From Calcarisporiella thermophila CBS 279.70 (taxonomy: Eukaryota; Calcarisporiellomycota): a stretch of DNA of 64,000 bases. Shown here piece by piece: positions 49,722 through 61,837 of the stretch (the stretch's first letter is position 1; every line of letters begins with the position of its first letter). Under the pieces are notes generated by a model. It saw only the letters and a program-made list of their open reading frames with translations. It ran no database searches and had not been told where the DNA came from. The position numbers and the translations under genes were made by a program. Location: positions 73,829 through 137,828 of the forward strand of contig NW_027192197.1 in assembly GCF_041956535.1 (NCBI RefSeq). The letters are read 5' to 3'.

Positions 49722-50202
49722 TTATCTTTTGCTGAAATAGATTCAATTCTTGTAGTTTGTAATAAAGAAAAAACAGTAGATTTCGACTCATTTAATTAAA
49801 TATTATCAAAATTCTTTAATGAATTTTTGACTTACCCGGAAGTATAAAAAAGAGAAGATGAAGAGATGGCATCACGAAGTCGGGGAGAAGAATTTACAAT
49901 TTCATTATTTCGAAAAGAAATGCGATAATAAAGCCACGATAAAGATGAAGGGAGAAAAGGTAGTAACTAAATATTAATATACAACCATCAAAATGAAAAA
50001 GGAAAATAAGAAAAAGACAAATAGACCAGAGAGTTGTGCGGAATTCATTAGAAAATCCAAAACGTCAACGAGTGAAGCATCCCTCATAACAGCCTAAGAC
50101 AAGTAAAATATTGTCCAAACGAAGCGGTTTTTCCAACTCAAATCGGATACAAGAGCCCCGTTATCCAGGCGGAATTTCTACTTGGCGCGAACCTCGTAAT
50201 CA
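49722..50202. other. Convergent intergenic region
   Basis: AT-rich, purine-rich DNA between the 3' ends of uL24m (+) and the Sds3 gene (-). No ORF, repeat or RNA gene is supported. Confidence 0.5.
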
Positions 50203-51780
50203 TTACTCCAATCCTTGCATGAGAGCCGTATGCCGCCCATCTACATAATACCCTGTATCCTCAACGAAGGTTGGTGGTGGTGGCGGAGGAGGCGGTGGTC
50301 TGAATTGTGTAGGGTTTCGGGTGGCTAGAGAGCGCTGAAAACTGTAATTCGCGAAACCTGAAGAATATTGCTGCAACTAAACAGCCAAGGGCATTAGCTA
50401 CTTATTATGGTAGAAAACGGCAAGATAAACCTGTGAGTGCATCCCGACTTACCCTCAACAACTCTAAATCATCAGTGATTTCGGTCTTAAGTAATCCTTG
50501 CACTGGTGGAGCAGCAGGAAATCCTTTGTTCTCATGTAGCGCTTTAAGTTCGGAAACCTCAATCTTGCGTGTTTTCCTACGGCGAATGAAGGCTGTACGA
50601 TCAAGCAGTGGAGACACCGGCGCTGGAGCAATCTCATTGAGCTTGGTTCGCTCATGCTCCATCTTCCACTTCTTTACGCTAACACCCTTAATCATATTGC
50701 GGCGCAAATCCGCTTTTTGACGCTAGGGTGAACAAAAATGGAAAATATCACACGAATAAATAACAAGATATTCCACGCGTGGCGTGTGCCTATTTTTTCT
50801 TACCATGAATGACATTTTTGCCTGGTATTCAATACCTTCGTATTGCTTTTGATAGCAAAATTCCTGGTATTTTAGCCATACATTGGCAGTATCAAGCCGA
50901 CTCTGTCGCTTCTCTTCGATTTCTTTCATCAATGAAGTAAGCTCAGGATGAGTTCCTACATGGCAAACAAAAATAAAACAATATTTTAAAAAAGAAAATA
51001 AATTCAAGAAATATTACCCCGCTCTACCATCAAAATCTCCTTCTCTAGCTCAGTTACTTTCTCACGATACATTCTGAGATTTTCAATGATTAGATATATA
51101 TGAATAACAATAAATGTACTAGTGTAATTTACGCACTTGTCTCGTAACTTTGCGAATTCCATCTCAATTCTTGTTAATGCTGCAAGCGCCTCTTTGTGGA
51201 GTTCAGCTGTCTCGTCATCCTCAGCAGCGCTCTCTATAATGACAATCACACCGTTAAAACTAAACAAATAAGTCATCCAATAATCAGATTTAAGATTACC
51301 TTCTTCAGCCGAAACCGTTGGAACAATCACGTCAGTTTCCGCTTCCCCATCACTCTCAATAGCTTCTTCTGTTGAGCGTTTACGTTTTTGACCTTTACTT
51401 GGTGATATCGGCGAGGGAGAGGGAGAGGGAGAGGGCGGAGACATGGAACGTCGTGGAGGAGAGGGTGATGGCGTGAAATCTTCTGGAATTGAAGATATTG
51501 GTGAAGTCATGTAAAGGTCATTTTCCTTAGCGTCTTCACTCTGGTCAGGCGGAGGTCCGGTTTCAGTGTTAAGGGGGTGGAGAGACGTGTTGGTAATTCC
51601 ATTGGGCTTATGCTCTGAGGACCGGGATGAAGTGTTTACTGATTCATCAGGCATAACCGAATTGCCAGTCGCATGAGCCGTCTTGGATACATCTGTCTGT
51701 GTATTCGCCGTAGATTCGGTAGTGTGCGGCTGTGTAGATGAAGGAGGAGATGAGGAACTGCGCGTTTTTTGCGCTTTCAT
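50203..51780 (-). CDS. Sds3-like subunit of the Rpd3L histone deacetylase complex (409 aa)
   Basis: Exons on the minus strand: 51780-51300, 51233-51137, 51073-51018, 50955-50804, 50722-50453 and 50376-50203. All phases join. The N-terminal 160 residues are Ser/Pro/Thr-rich, with a PSPSPSPSP run and a basic GQKRKRS candidate nuclear localisation signal. The Sds3-like coiled coil (PF08598) follows: ALAALTRIEMEFAKLRDKMY, REKVTELEKEILMVERGTHP and ELTSLMKEIEEKRQSRLDTA. Further on is RQKADLRRNMIKGVSVKKW. The C-terminus carries a polyproline run (PPPPPPPP). Sds3/BRMS1/SUDS3 proteins hold Sin3 and Rpd3 together for transcriptional repression. The splice at 51137/51073 restores LRDKMYREK in the middle of the coiled coil. 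Confidence 0.9.
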
Positions 51781-52216
51781 TTGGCAAATAGGAAAGAAAG
51801 GGAAGAAAGCAACGTGGATAGTGCTAGGGGGAACGGCTCAAAGACAAAACAGCAGATATATCAGTGAGAAATGTTGAAATAACAAAATGAAAAATATAGG
51901 AGAGTGGGAGAGGTGATTGTGGGCAATGAGGTGAAATGAATAATAACGTGAGAAGGCCGAAGATATTGTAGCAAAACCGAAGAGATAGCAAGTGACAGAA
52001 AGGCTATTGGTGTACTTGTCTCTTATTGCTATATAAGCGATTCACGTAAAATGTTTGCTTATTATCCGGAACTCATAGTGCGCTAAAAGAAAGAGGGAAA
52101 AGAAAAGGTAAAAAACTGTAAAAGCTGGAAGCGCAACGTAATCAGTGGCTTAGAAGTGACTAGCTTTTTCATTTCACACTAATCACGACTACAAAGTTTA
52201 ACAACCAAAAGTAGAC
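51781..52216. promoter_or_regulatory. Divergent intergenic region, Sds3 / Mog1
   Basis: 436 bp, purine-rich on the + strand near Sds3 and AT-rich towards Mog1. It should hold both promoters. No motif is certain. Confidence 0.4.
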
Positions 52217-52966
52217 ATGTCAAATCCACGCTCCCTCTTCGGAGGGGCTATTGCCGCCTATATCCCAGACAATTTTCTTGATGCCAGGTGAGTATCCATA
52301 CTTAGATTCTCAATATTGCCACAATTAATAAACAAAATTTAAAGCACGCTACGCGAAATTCCCGACAATCAAGAAGTATTTGTGAGCGTCAACTCAGATC
52401 AAAGTATTATTATAGAACTGCTGCAATTAGCTGATGAGGCGCCTGACGAGGATGCTGCCAAGTAATATTGACCCTTGCTTGCGATGTTGATTATATAAAT
52501 TCCTAATTTCTCTTAAGGTATCATTTTGAACAACTTGCATCCGATAATGAAGCAGAGAGCTGGAGTATTGAAAGTGTAATACCTCTGAGTCAAACTGAAT
52601 TACCACATATCCCGTAAATATATTATTTCTACGAGTTTTTTTTTTCTCCTAATCTTTCTCTCTCAATTTAGGTCGGATGCAAGAATATATTTCCTCACTG
52701 GCCGCCAGGTAATCTCCAAGTTCAAAGAGCACACCCCTGGTTCACGAAACCTTGTCGATATTTATCTCACTTTAATACGATTACCCTCTATAACAACCGA
52801 TATCATCATCACATATAACTCTCCGGTGATAATTGGTGAGGAGAGTAGCAGCCGCATATTGCAAGAGAGCGCCGAGAGTGGGTCTGTTGGACAACAGCAA
52901 GTGTTTGTAGGGTTAAAACAGACACTGGAGAGTTTACAAATACTAGATTGGGGACTTTTTAGATAA
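52217..52966 (+). CDS. mog1: Mog1, Ran-GTPase-binding nuclear import factor (192 aa)
   Basis: Exons 52217-52287, 52345-52461, 52518-52613 and 52672-52966. All phases join. Mog1 binds Ran (Gsp1), promotes GTP release and supports nuclear protein import. Clear family blocks are LFGGAIAAYIPDNFLDAS at the N-terminus, REIPDNQEVFVSVNSDQSIIIE (core, split here for length into REIPDNQEVF and VSVNSDQSII) and YFLTGRQVISKF. The C-terminal block is NLVDIYLTLIRLPSITTDI. The acidic loop ADEAPDEDAAKYHFEQLA matches the Ran-binding face of the family. Length is close to yeast Mog1 (218 aa) and human RANGRF (186 aa). Confidence 0.94.
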
Positions 52967-53125
52967 ATTGAGCTGTGATCATTAGGTATTAATTGAGAGA
53001 CAACATAAAATAAAAGTCTTGCGAAAGATGGTAAAAGAATAACGATAAAATGACTGTTTGCACTAAGGAAAAAAAAAAAATAATGATTCTGGTATCTCTA
53101 AACTGGAAAAGATGAAAGACGAAGC

Positions 53126-53717
53126 TTAGTTCGAGGGGTATGTTCCCTTGATGTTTATCCATCCACACTGCTCCACATCTGATTCTCTGCTTTTCTCTCT
53201 TCTATTCTTCTTTTTTCTCTTAGCACGCTTTTCCCTCCACTGAAATCTCACTCTAATATTTTCGATTCCGTCCTCTACGGTTGGCAAAAACATTGGTATT
53301 GTAATAGTGGTGGTAGCCTCTTTGAATGTGCAATCTGGTAGCTCGACTGTATTTAATTCCTGCTGATCTTCATCAGCGTTCTCCACTACGATGGTACAAT
53401 CGCCCTCAAGGCCATCATATGCACGATATTGAATCCACAGAGGGTTGCCAGAAACAGGAAGTGGGAGAGTCGAAGTAGGATTTTGGTCGTATGGATCATC
53501 GGTACAATCAGTAAATGGGACATATGGATTGTTACTTAGGCGGTCGTAGAAAGAAACCCGTGGTTGCTAGTAATTACGTGATAAATTTGAGAGGGAAAAT
53601 ATTATAAAAAAATGCAATAATTGAAGTTACCTCCTCGTGCTCTTCCGCTGAATCTTCTTGTGCCCAAATCACGAGAGGTAATATCAAAAGAGTAATTGAA
53701 AATAAGAGCCTTTTCAT
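53126..53717 (-). CDS. Predicted secreted four-cysteine protein, family unknown (175 aa)
   Basis: Exons on the minus strand: 53717-53631 and 53566-53126. The N-terminus is a clear signal peptide (MKRLLFSITLLILPLVIWAQ), with likely cleavage after the WA. I recognise no family. The mature part is about 155 residues, acidic at first, then a compact core with Asn, Pro and aromatic residues (NNPYVPFTDCTDDPYDQN; PLWIQYRAYDGLEGDCT; TVELPDCTF). A very basic stretch (REKRAKRKKKNRREKSR) and a final QCGWINIKGTYPS follow. The four cysteines (FTDC, EGDC, LPDC, EQC) could form two disulfides. The dibasic sites could be Kex2 targets. It is convergent with Mog1 and divergent from TFIIIC6. Confidence 0.75.
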
Positions 53718-53911
53718 TATATAAAAGGAATGGAATGAAGATTTTGATGATGTGACTCGAGAAGAGTGGAGAAAAGACGTGTTAAGTTTGTATTAATTTT
53801 TTAAATCCCGACAATGCACGGTCGTGCAATTAAACCTTTCAATCCGAAAAACCCGTGACGCGTTTATCCACTTAGTGCCTAGGACGAATACACGGTACAC
53901 TCAATGGAATT
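53718..53911. promoter_or_regulatory. Divergent promoter, secreted protein / TFIIIC subunit 6
   Basis: 194 bp between outward-facing start codons. A ttatataaaag sequence lies right next to the start of the secreted-protein gene, too close to act as its TATA box unless translation starts further downstream. Confidence 0.4.
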
Positions 53912-54512
53912 ATGAAGTCGAAACATGACAATGAGGAGTCCGAGTATGAGGAAGAGGTTAGCTTATTCCAAATAATCTGAGATGAAGTTGTACACTGACT
54001 AAATTCTTCGCGACTCTCTTAGACAACCTATGTTGTCTTAGATTTAGGGAAAGATGCAGATCCAGAGCTCTTACGAAACAGTGATTCATATTCACTTATT
54101 GTAAGTTGTCAATCGATTCCACATCCTATTCCTCATCTGATGATTTCTCCTTTTTTCTGTGCTTTGAACATTACAGGGTATAGATACTCCAACACCTTAT
54201 TTTCAAATCGGACCCTATACCTACAAGGGCCATTTTGATGAGGTCTTGGGAACAGAGCTTCTGTTTGAACCTCGAGACACAGGTGGTGTTGGTGAGTAGC
54301 TAAAACATAGTTATTTATCCCCTTTCTCAGAATTGAACCTGAGCTAACATTGTTTCCCAGATACATTAGGAGAAAATGCATCCAATGCAAATAAGTCGGC
54401 CCATTACATTGGACATACTACCAAAAAGATCATGTTTAGCAAGGTTGAGCTTCAGCCACTTAGCAAGACCACAGAAGTCCAGAAAATGGAAGTAGAGGAA
54501 AAGAAGCAGTAG
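53912..54512 (+). CDS. TFIIIC subunit 6 (tau55/Sfc7-related, 129 aa)
   Basis: Exons 53912-53956, 54023-54100, 54177-54291 and 54361-54512. All phases join. The gene is not visible as one open frame. The product matches the TFIIIC_sub6 family (PF10419): an acidic start (EESEYEEE), TTYVVLDLGKDADPELL and SLIGIDTPTPYFQIGPYTYK. It ends with HFDEVLGTELLFEP and a C-terminal tail. The subunit is part of the tau-A/tau-B complex that recognises promoters of tRNA and other RNA polymerase III genes in the nucleus. The third splice joins GVG to DTLGENAS, a variable loop. Confidence 0.85.
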
Positions 54513-54761
54513 ATACAATGAAATCCAGAGAATAGCATTTGATTTTTTGGTCAGACTTTGTACTCTTAATAGAAAATAACCATAATCCAGTTTTTAATCG
54601 ATTGATTTTTTTGAGCATTTGTGAATCCCCAAAAGATAAAACATATAGAGAACATTGAATATGGAGAGAGAAAGGCAATCTACCTCGAGTAAGGTGGTTG
54701 GGGGTGGGGAAGGGGAAATTGAAAACTAAAAATAAGACTAAAAATTACATTGATTTTTCAT

Positions 54762-57613
54762 TTACTTTGCGAAATGATAATCCCAAGAATCAAGCCATTT
54801 GCGTTTCAACACCTCATCAACTTCCAATCCCTGGGTTCCATACGTCATTGGGGCAAACCACACAAACGACGAGAGTTGGAACAAGACCAGCAGCACCGCC
54901 GCCACCAAGCCATACCATGGTACCCTGTTTAACATCCGGCGTTTGAAAGGCGTGTTTGGGCTGTGGTCGGAAGCCGGCACATTGACCCCATCTGTGAACA
55001 CGAAATTGAACACTGAAGCCAGAACCATGTAGCTATAAATGAGTGCGGGCAAATAGTGGTGGAGAAAGAGCGACCGCCCCATCAAAAAGAATGGGAAATA
55101 GTGTGCTGCCCATCCGACGAATAAGAAGCCTGCGCTCCTATAGAGTCGCCTGCACACATTCGGCTCGATAAACTCAATCCCCCTTCTCCTTCCAAGCACA
55201 TCTGCCGAGACTATTCCCGCGAACACTGCCAATCCTCCCACTGCAATCCACCACCCAAATGGATTTCCGAGGAGATAGATCTGTTTACGCGAGTTATTTT
55301 CAGTCCAAAAGCTGATACCACGTAGGAGGAATGGCCAAGTAATAGGGGCAGACTGATATGGATGAGGGCTGGTAAGACGAGCATTGTGTGAGATCATAAG
55401 CTGTTGCAGCTCAAGGAATTTGCGATAAAATGGAATTCGCCGAAGAGTCTTTTTCTTGGCCATGTTGATTTCCGTAGCTATCTCGATAATTTTGGTGAGC
55501 AATGGAAAAGAACGCTATGACTTATGCAAAAAAAAGAATATGCTCACCATTTTTCCCAACTATTTCATCCACAGTCCAATAGTTCGTCTTATCGGCGATG
55601 TTTTTATTGCCGTTCACTTCCTGCTGCTTGAACCCCCATTCTGGTAAAGGCATTGCGTGTGTCCACACAGCCACACGTGTTTCCATATGAATCAATCGGA
55701 ATTGGCTGGCCGCAGACCGTAGGGCAGTGCCGTCATCAGCGCCATCGATCAAGACTTGGAACAGTGTCTGGTTGTAGCGTGCCACATCTGATGGGGGAGT
55801 GGTCGTGATTTCCTGGTTGGTCGGCATCAGAGGCGAAGCAACATCATGTGTGAGAAGGAAGGAGCCGGTGTAAATATGCTGGAGACGAACGATATCACCA
55901 TGCTTTACGATACGGTTTGTGTCAATTTTAGGTTTCTTTTCTGCCTGATCTTCTTTAGCTTCTGTAGTTGTCTCGGCTGTAGCTTCCTCGTTAGAGGTGT
56001 GCTCCGACTCTCCTTCGGTCTCAAAGTCAGTCCCCTTCTCTTCGCCTTCATCCTCTACATCTTCAGGTTCAAAAGGCTCTGCTGGCCATATGCGCCAATA
56101 ATTGTTCGGGTCGTGATGCGTATATCCAGTGACCTGTTGCCCTTGGCTGCTGATGCGACCATCCTCATACCGCAAAGGATAGCGGTCAAGGTGCGAATGC
56201 AAGAATACCTTTGTATCCTTGTGTTGGATTGTGATATTGTCTCCATAGTGCACCTCCAGGGAATTCATTATGAGCGGATTACCAGCAAGTGTCTCCTGAA
56301 ATTCGGAGCTCATGAAGGCGTCACCTGGTCCGCTGAGTGTGAGGATGGAGAAATGTACATAGAACCAGAATACGTATACAAATATAGGCACAATGATAAG
56401 CCCAATGGTGCGAGCGAAGAAATGTCTTCCGAATTGACGCTATATAAAATGGGGACACCCGTTAAAATCAGATGCAAGCAAATGGAAATTCCACTCTCTA
56501 CCATTGATAGTCCTCGTCGATAATCCAAGAGATTCCATAGATCGACGATGACTGCAATACCCATGGTAATAAAGGTGAAGAGACCGACCATTTTGATACT
56601 TTGAAGCGTGTTAGATCCAAATGAAAAGAAGTAAACACCTCCTAAAGCCATATTTACCTTAAGGTCAAAGAAAGTGTGACACCAGTTGCAACCATCCATG
56701 TCCACCATTCTGTGGTAAACTCTCTATCAATATGAAAATCATTAACGAGCTGCGTTTCAACCTATTCCATATTAACGCGTTACCGATGCCGTAGCTTGTA
56801 GAAGCGCACATAGCAATAGGTTGCGCACAGTGCAAAGAACATCAGCATGCTATCTAATAAAATCAACCTAGTTTGCGTAACAAGTGCATTGTCCAACATC
56901 ACAAAAATCGCGGCGAGACACGATGTCAAAAGCGGATAGCCACTTTCTCGCATTATCAAAAAGACCAGTGAAACTGCTAGGGCGCCAAGTGTGGCGGGGA
57001 GAGATCTCAAAGCAATATATGGCACATTGTTGGCGACATAGTCGTCGCCGATATTTTCGAATTTGAATTCCCCATCGAACCCAGCAACATAGCCCATGGC
57101 AGCAAGCATGAGCTTTGCCAGGGGAGGATGCACATCAAAGAAATAAGTGCGCTGTAAATAGTAGCTAGCGAATTTTCCAAAGTGAACCTCGTCGAATCTA
57201 AAATAGTCAGTCGAGGGCTCAGTGAATAGTGAGCGTATGGGAATTCGAATTGGCTACTAACACAACTTGAGATGGTTGATCGATGCGGTAAAAACGGGTT
57301 ATGATTGCCAAGAAGGTAACCAAAATAAAAGCGATACTATTAGGAGAAAATATGATTCGCTTTATATCGTCAACAGTATATTTCCCCGCCCTCTGATATA
57401 CCACATAGTTCGAAGCCAGATGAACATGAATATGAAAAAAAAAATAAATACATGTATATTCGAAGAGCAGTAGATTAAAGAATTTACCTTTCTAAATTTG
57501 TCGACCTTGTGCTTCTGTGCATATTGACCACCTTTCTCCATTGAGACATCCTCCTTGAACTCGTCACGTTGGCCCCCAGTATGTCTTTGCCGTATATTGG
57601 TCTCGAAAGACAT
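54762..57613 (-). CDS. Protein O-mannosyltransferase, PMT4/POMT1 type (813 aa)
   Basis: Exons on the minus strand: 57613-57488, 57392-57262, 57197-56784, 56723-56658, 56598-56502, 56439-55548 and 55477-54762. All phases join. This ER multispan enzyme transfers mannose from dolichyl-phosphate-mannose to Ser/Thr. Catalytic first-loop residues are in RIDQPSQVVFDEVHFGKF (Asp-Glu pair), followed by YFFDVHPPLAKLMLA. The luminal MIR region has SGPGDAFMSSEFQETL, HSHLDRYPLRYEDGRISSQ and GQQVTGYTHHDPNNYWRIW, which resemble Pmt4 rather than Pmt1 or Pmt2. The C-terminal part holds PITWPFLLRGISFWTEN and the last membrane spans. An acidic insert of about 45 residues sits between two MIR repeats. Start chosen at MSFETN; upstream codons lack an ATG. 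Confidence 0.93.
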
Positions 57614-57977
57614 TTTCGGAACACGTCTTTGAGGATGCAAGAAAGTGGGATATTGGTTAGCCTACGATCGGCCCATCTGAATGACTCATAAAAAGCAGAC
57701 CCTTACCCTCTCTTTTAATTTTGATAGTGATAGTGAACTAGACGCGTGTTAAAAGGCTCTAAAAGGAATGGAAGTGAGTGAAAAATATCCGCGAGCAAGA
57801 AAACTATTAATTCCCCTAACCTAGATCGGCATAGGGAACATGAACTACGCCATATTAAGTGCACCGATTCTAAATCCGTAAAAAGACCATAAAGAGTACT
57901 GATATTCTTTCCCCTTACTTTCTCCCAAAAGTGTCAGCTATTCTAGCAACAAGCACGGGACTATTTCTCTCCTGATT
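57614..57977. promoter_or_regulatory. Divergent intergenic region, PMT4 / NTF2-like gene
   Basis: 364 bp between outward-facing start codons. No repeat or certain promoter element was seen. Confidence 0.4.
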
Positions 57978-58608
57978 ATGTCGAGTCAAAGCTCTCAAAT
58001 GAGCCTCAATGCCGAGCGTCAGAATATTGTTGATGATATTCTGAAGCTATACCAGCTCGAACCAACTCATGAGCGTTTTCGACATTACGCCGCCGACGCG
58101 GTCTTCGAGGATCCAATTGCGCACGCCGTTGGCATAGGTTCCGTTAAAGCCCAATTTTTTGGAATGCCAAAAGGTACATAAATGGAACCAGATAGAGAAC
58201 GAGTTGGCCGACTAAGATCGAACTAATTAACTCCATTCCACTCTAGTTTTCAACAAATCGGTAACCGAAAACTATTCCATAACTAAGAATGAACCCGATG
58301 AGATCAATATTGATCTTAACCAGCGTTACACGTTTGCTATCATCAACAAAGAAAAGCTGCTTAACTCCCTTGTTGTTCTGAAATTTAATGACGAAGGAAA
58401 GATCATACTTCACCAGGATCTTTGGGATAAGAAGCCCTTAAACAAGGAAGGAATCCTTGGATCCTTCGGAGACGTAATATACTATATCCTTAAATGTATC
58501 GTAGAGCATGATCTAACTGTGATATTGTATTAGATGGTGAGAAAGGTATCGGCTAAGGTTTTGAAATGGACCATCTCAATCCCGAAGGAGGGGGAGGAAA
58601 AGAAATGA
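57978..58608 (+). CDS. NTF2-like (SnoaL-type) domain protein, function unknown (165 aa)
   Basis: Exons 57978-58173, 58247-58473 and 58534-58608. All phases join. The sequence has the order of an NTF2-like cone fold. An N-terminal helix leads into HERFRHYAADAVFEDPIAHAVG (typical of SnoaL-like proteins at AVFEDPI). Strands YTFAIINKEKLLNSLVVLKF and GKIILHQDLWDKKPL follow, then a C-terminal helix. Many fungal genomes carry such small uncharacterised proteins. They may bind small hydrophobic ligands or act as enzymes, but no catalytic set is clear here. There is no signal peptide or membrane span. Confidence 0.8.
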
Positions 58609-59233
58609 TACCACAATCTTTTCTTCAATCTTGCTCGAGCATCTTATGCCCAATTTTATTTTCTTTTCATGCGTTGCATTGCGTTCCATCTTAGATATTT
58701 TTTGCAAATTAATTCATCTCTCTACAACTACCTTTTATCTCCATATACATATTCAGTACACGCTATGTAGCTTTAGTGGAACCCCAACCCTCTAAGCTTT
58801 ACAATTACCTTTACTGTGGAAACTCTATAATATGTAAAAGTAGTCTATCCTGAACATGCAATTACATATTCAACAACACTCTCTTCACGGATCCCAAACA
58901 AGCAGAATTGAAACGAACTTCAGTACACTTTCCTGAACATTCGATGCTCTCTAGTCGAAGCGCCAACATCGACTTATAGACATTTTTTTTCTTCAAACTC
59001 TAAAGATAATCTCGATCAATGAAGCATATTTACATAGGAGTTTTTCCTTTCTTAGTTGCCCACTCATCGCTCCCCTTGCAAATCGAATATATTGCGACAA
59101 TCTTTGATATATACAATTTTTCCCTAAATAGAAAGTTGAAGCTGCCTGTAAGGGACTGCTAAATTATTGTCTGCTAAGCCACCATCATATATTATATTGA
59201 ATACTTTTGAGTCTATGCAATTAGACCAGGAAA
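58609..59233 (+). other. Intergenic region before TCF25/Rqc1
   Basis: AT-rich 3' flank of the NTF2-like gene and promoter of TCF25/Rqc1, same strand. I see no frame, repeat or RNA gene in its 625 bp. Confidence 0.5.
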
Positions 59234-61837
59234 ATGTCTTCGCGAGCTGTTCGCCGTGCGTTAAAGCGTGATGAAATCGGAATCGGTGCTGTAGAAGGGC
59301 ACGAAGATGGAGTTGAAAGTGAAGAAGAGGAGGATAAATCTCCTCCCAAAATGAATTTTTTTGGTTTGGTAATGATAGGAAACCACAATCCAAAATCAAT
59401 GATATTCCAACATTAAATTGTTGAATCGGTATAGCTTGATGTCGAATCTGAAGATGAGAAATCAGAACTGGTAGAAGAAGAGACCGAGATCGACCATCAT
59501 TCTTCAGAAACTGGAGTTCAAAAAGTAAGATCATTTTTGATTTTTTCGTTCTCTATCTCGGCTCATATGCTCTCGTAATGAAGGAAATCGATGAACCTCC
59601 AGCGGTTACAAAGAAGAAGAAAAAGAAAAATAAGAAAGGGGCCAAATCGGTTAACAAAGATGACAGCCAACAGAAACTTGGTAGCGGAAAGGCAAAAGGA
59701 AAGTCAAAAGGCCAATCCCAAACAGACATAGCCGATATGAGTATAGAAGCACTAGAAAATGCTATCAATGAAATGAAAACCAAGTTCGTTTGGATATTCG
59801 ACCCCGTTAGCTGCCTGATAGCTAAATAATTGTCTATAACCAATAGGTTGGACACAGCGGATGATATCAACGTGCAAAGAGACGACGCTGATTCTAATCG
59901 AGTAGCAAACGCAAAGCTAAGGAGCTTACTCTCCTGTAAGGAACGCAAATTTGATGCTAGCCTGGAAATGAAGCAACTATTTGGGCGGCAAATTGTACGT
60001 GATATAAAATGGCTTATGGCTAAACTAGAGGTGTTAATTGAATCTGTTCCTAATATTTTCAGGTGGAAACAGAGGAAAGACGTGGGTTACATCAAAAGTA
60101 AGCGAGACATGCCATGCGTTTCCTTTAAGAAAGACTAAATAATTGAGCTCTGGCTTTATTTAGAATCCTAAAGCGAAAAAGCATCTTCGCTAGACCTCGA
60201 GACACTTGGCCACAAATGGATCCTAATATTGGGTTGGGAATGGAAGCCATCCCATTAGAAGACGGTGAGTTCTCCTTGAGTTACCTCCCACCCCTCCCCT
60301 TCAATTACCTCTTACTTTCGTTTTTGTGGGCGTTCTTCACTTAGGCCAATTCCATCTATTTGCTTTCACTCACTCCCCTAAGTATCAGTCTCTCCAACAA
60401 CAATTTCTCTCCTGCATCGCAACCCATGATCCGAATCTTCTTGTTTCGTTTATGCAGCTCGCAGGAGGCGAAGCTCACGTCGATGCATTACTCGCCATCA
60501 GTGACGTGTACAAGATGAGTGGAGATTGGAATGCGGCAGGAGATTTTCTTGAACGGGCACTCTTCGTTATGGAGCGAGCGTTGCACCCTAGGTTCTCCGT
60601 CTCGAACGGAAATGTACAAATGAACTATTCCTGGCGTGAAAATCGGTAAGGGCCATTGCTATTTATCCTAGCAAGTCCTGCCACTGAACTCTTGCTTACT
60701 TTTTATAACTGAAGGGCATTTTTCCTTGCTATCAATCGGCATATCCAGTACCTCTCGCGCCGAGGCTGCTGGCGTACAGCTTTCGAATTTACAAAGCTGC
60801 TTCTTAGCCTCGACCCGTCGAACGACCCTCTTGGTGCATTGCTTTCCATTGATTTTCATGCGATTAAAGCCCGCGAATTTACATTTCTCCTCGACCTTGC
60901 TCAAGCTCCGTGGCCAGGCCTTCCTCACGAGCTGAATGTCCTTCCCAATTTTGCCTATAGCACTGCCCTTGCCCAGTTCCATCTGGAAAAACAAGGTGCA
61001 CACGAGGAGAGTGGTCGCCTGTTGCGGAGGGCAATCAGAATGTACCCAGAAATCGTGGGCGGGCTTTTTGAAAAATGCTTGGTTGGTGTTGAGACCGAGA
61101 TGGTAGAGGTGCTCGCATTGACATCAGGGGAGCCGAGCCAAATGATCGATCTCCTCATTGCACTCTACATCGAACGCAACTTCGCTCTCTGGAAAGAGCC
61201 CGAGGTCATATCGTGGTTGAAAGAAAATTTGTTGGCGGTACGCTCGAGCCTAGAGACTCAGGATGATGATTTCCTTGCCTTGCGGGTTGAACGTTCGGAG
61301 AAGTTTCCAGCCTCTATGCCCATCCCTCTGAACACTTCCCGACACGTTATTCTTGCTGAGCATCAACCTTTGATTCAACACTTATCTCCACACATTCTCC
61401 AGCAAACTATCCACGCGTATGATCCACTTCCGCCCCCTGACTCGGAGGGTGGCTACGACCCCCAGCCCGACTCCATCAATCTCTCCGGGCTAGGGAATCA
61501 ACTCCTCAATTGGGCCCGGCGTCAGATGGCGGGACAGAATCGTGGTGATCGAGCTGCCAATATTCCACCTCAGCAACTAAGAGAGTTTGCAGAAGAAATA
61601 CAGGCCGTATTTGGAAGAGGAGAGGAGGTAATGCCTGGAGAATGGCCGGAAGAAGTGGTGGCAGAAATGGCTGGTGAAGCTATGGGGGATGAAACTACCT
61701 TTTTACAGCGTTTGAGTGGGCTACTGCGTCGGATGATAAGCCCGAGCGAGGAAGAGCAGGACGAGGTAACTAATGAAGGCCACGAGAATGAAGAAAGGGA
61801 AGCGAATGATGGGAATGTGAGGAGGGTAGAAGAGTAA
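59234..61837 (+). CDS. TCF25/Rqc1, ribosome quality-control subunit (710 aa)
   Basis: Exons 59234-59368, 59435-59524, 59584-59783, 59847-59994, 60063-60097 (35 nt), 60164-60264, 60345-60645 and 60715-61837. All phases join. The N-terminus (MSSRAVRRALKRDE) and acidic stretch are typical. A Lys-rich tract (KKKKKKNKKG) leads to LLSCKERKFDASLEMKQLFG and the conserved FHLFAFTHSPKYQSLQQQF. Then come MQLAGGEAHVDALLAISDVY, FLERALFVMERALHPRF and RAFFLAINRHIQYLSRRGCW, the core of the family. The protein works with Ltn1 and Rqc2 on the 60S subunit so that stalled nascent chains are ubiquitinated and extracted. The last 230 residues are acidic. The family is certain; the exact role is taken from yeast Rqc1. 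Confidence 0.95.

Noticed and set aside
54692-54716. G-rich tract downstream of TFIIIC6 as a G-quadruplex
   Set aside because: It has only three G-runs of four or more; the other runs have two Gs. Much weaker than the motif at 24625.
55478-55547. Alternative acceptor for the last PMT4 intron
   Set aside because: Acceptors nearer the donor give a stop codon or wrong frame. Only the site before 55477 joins KN to ATEINMAKKK in phase.
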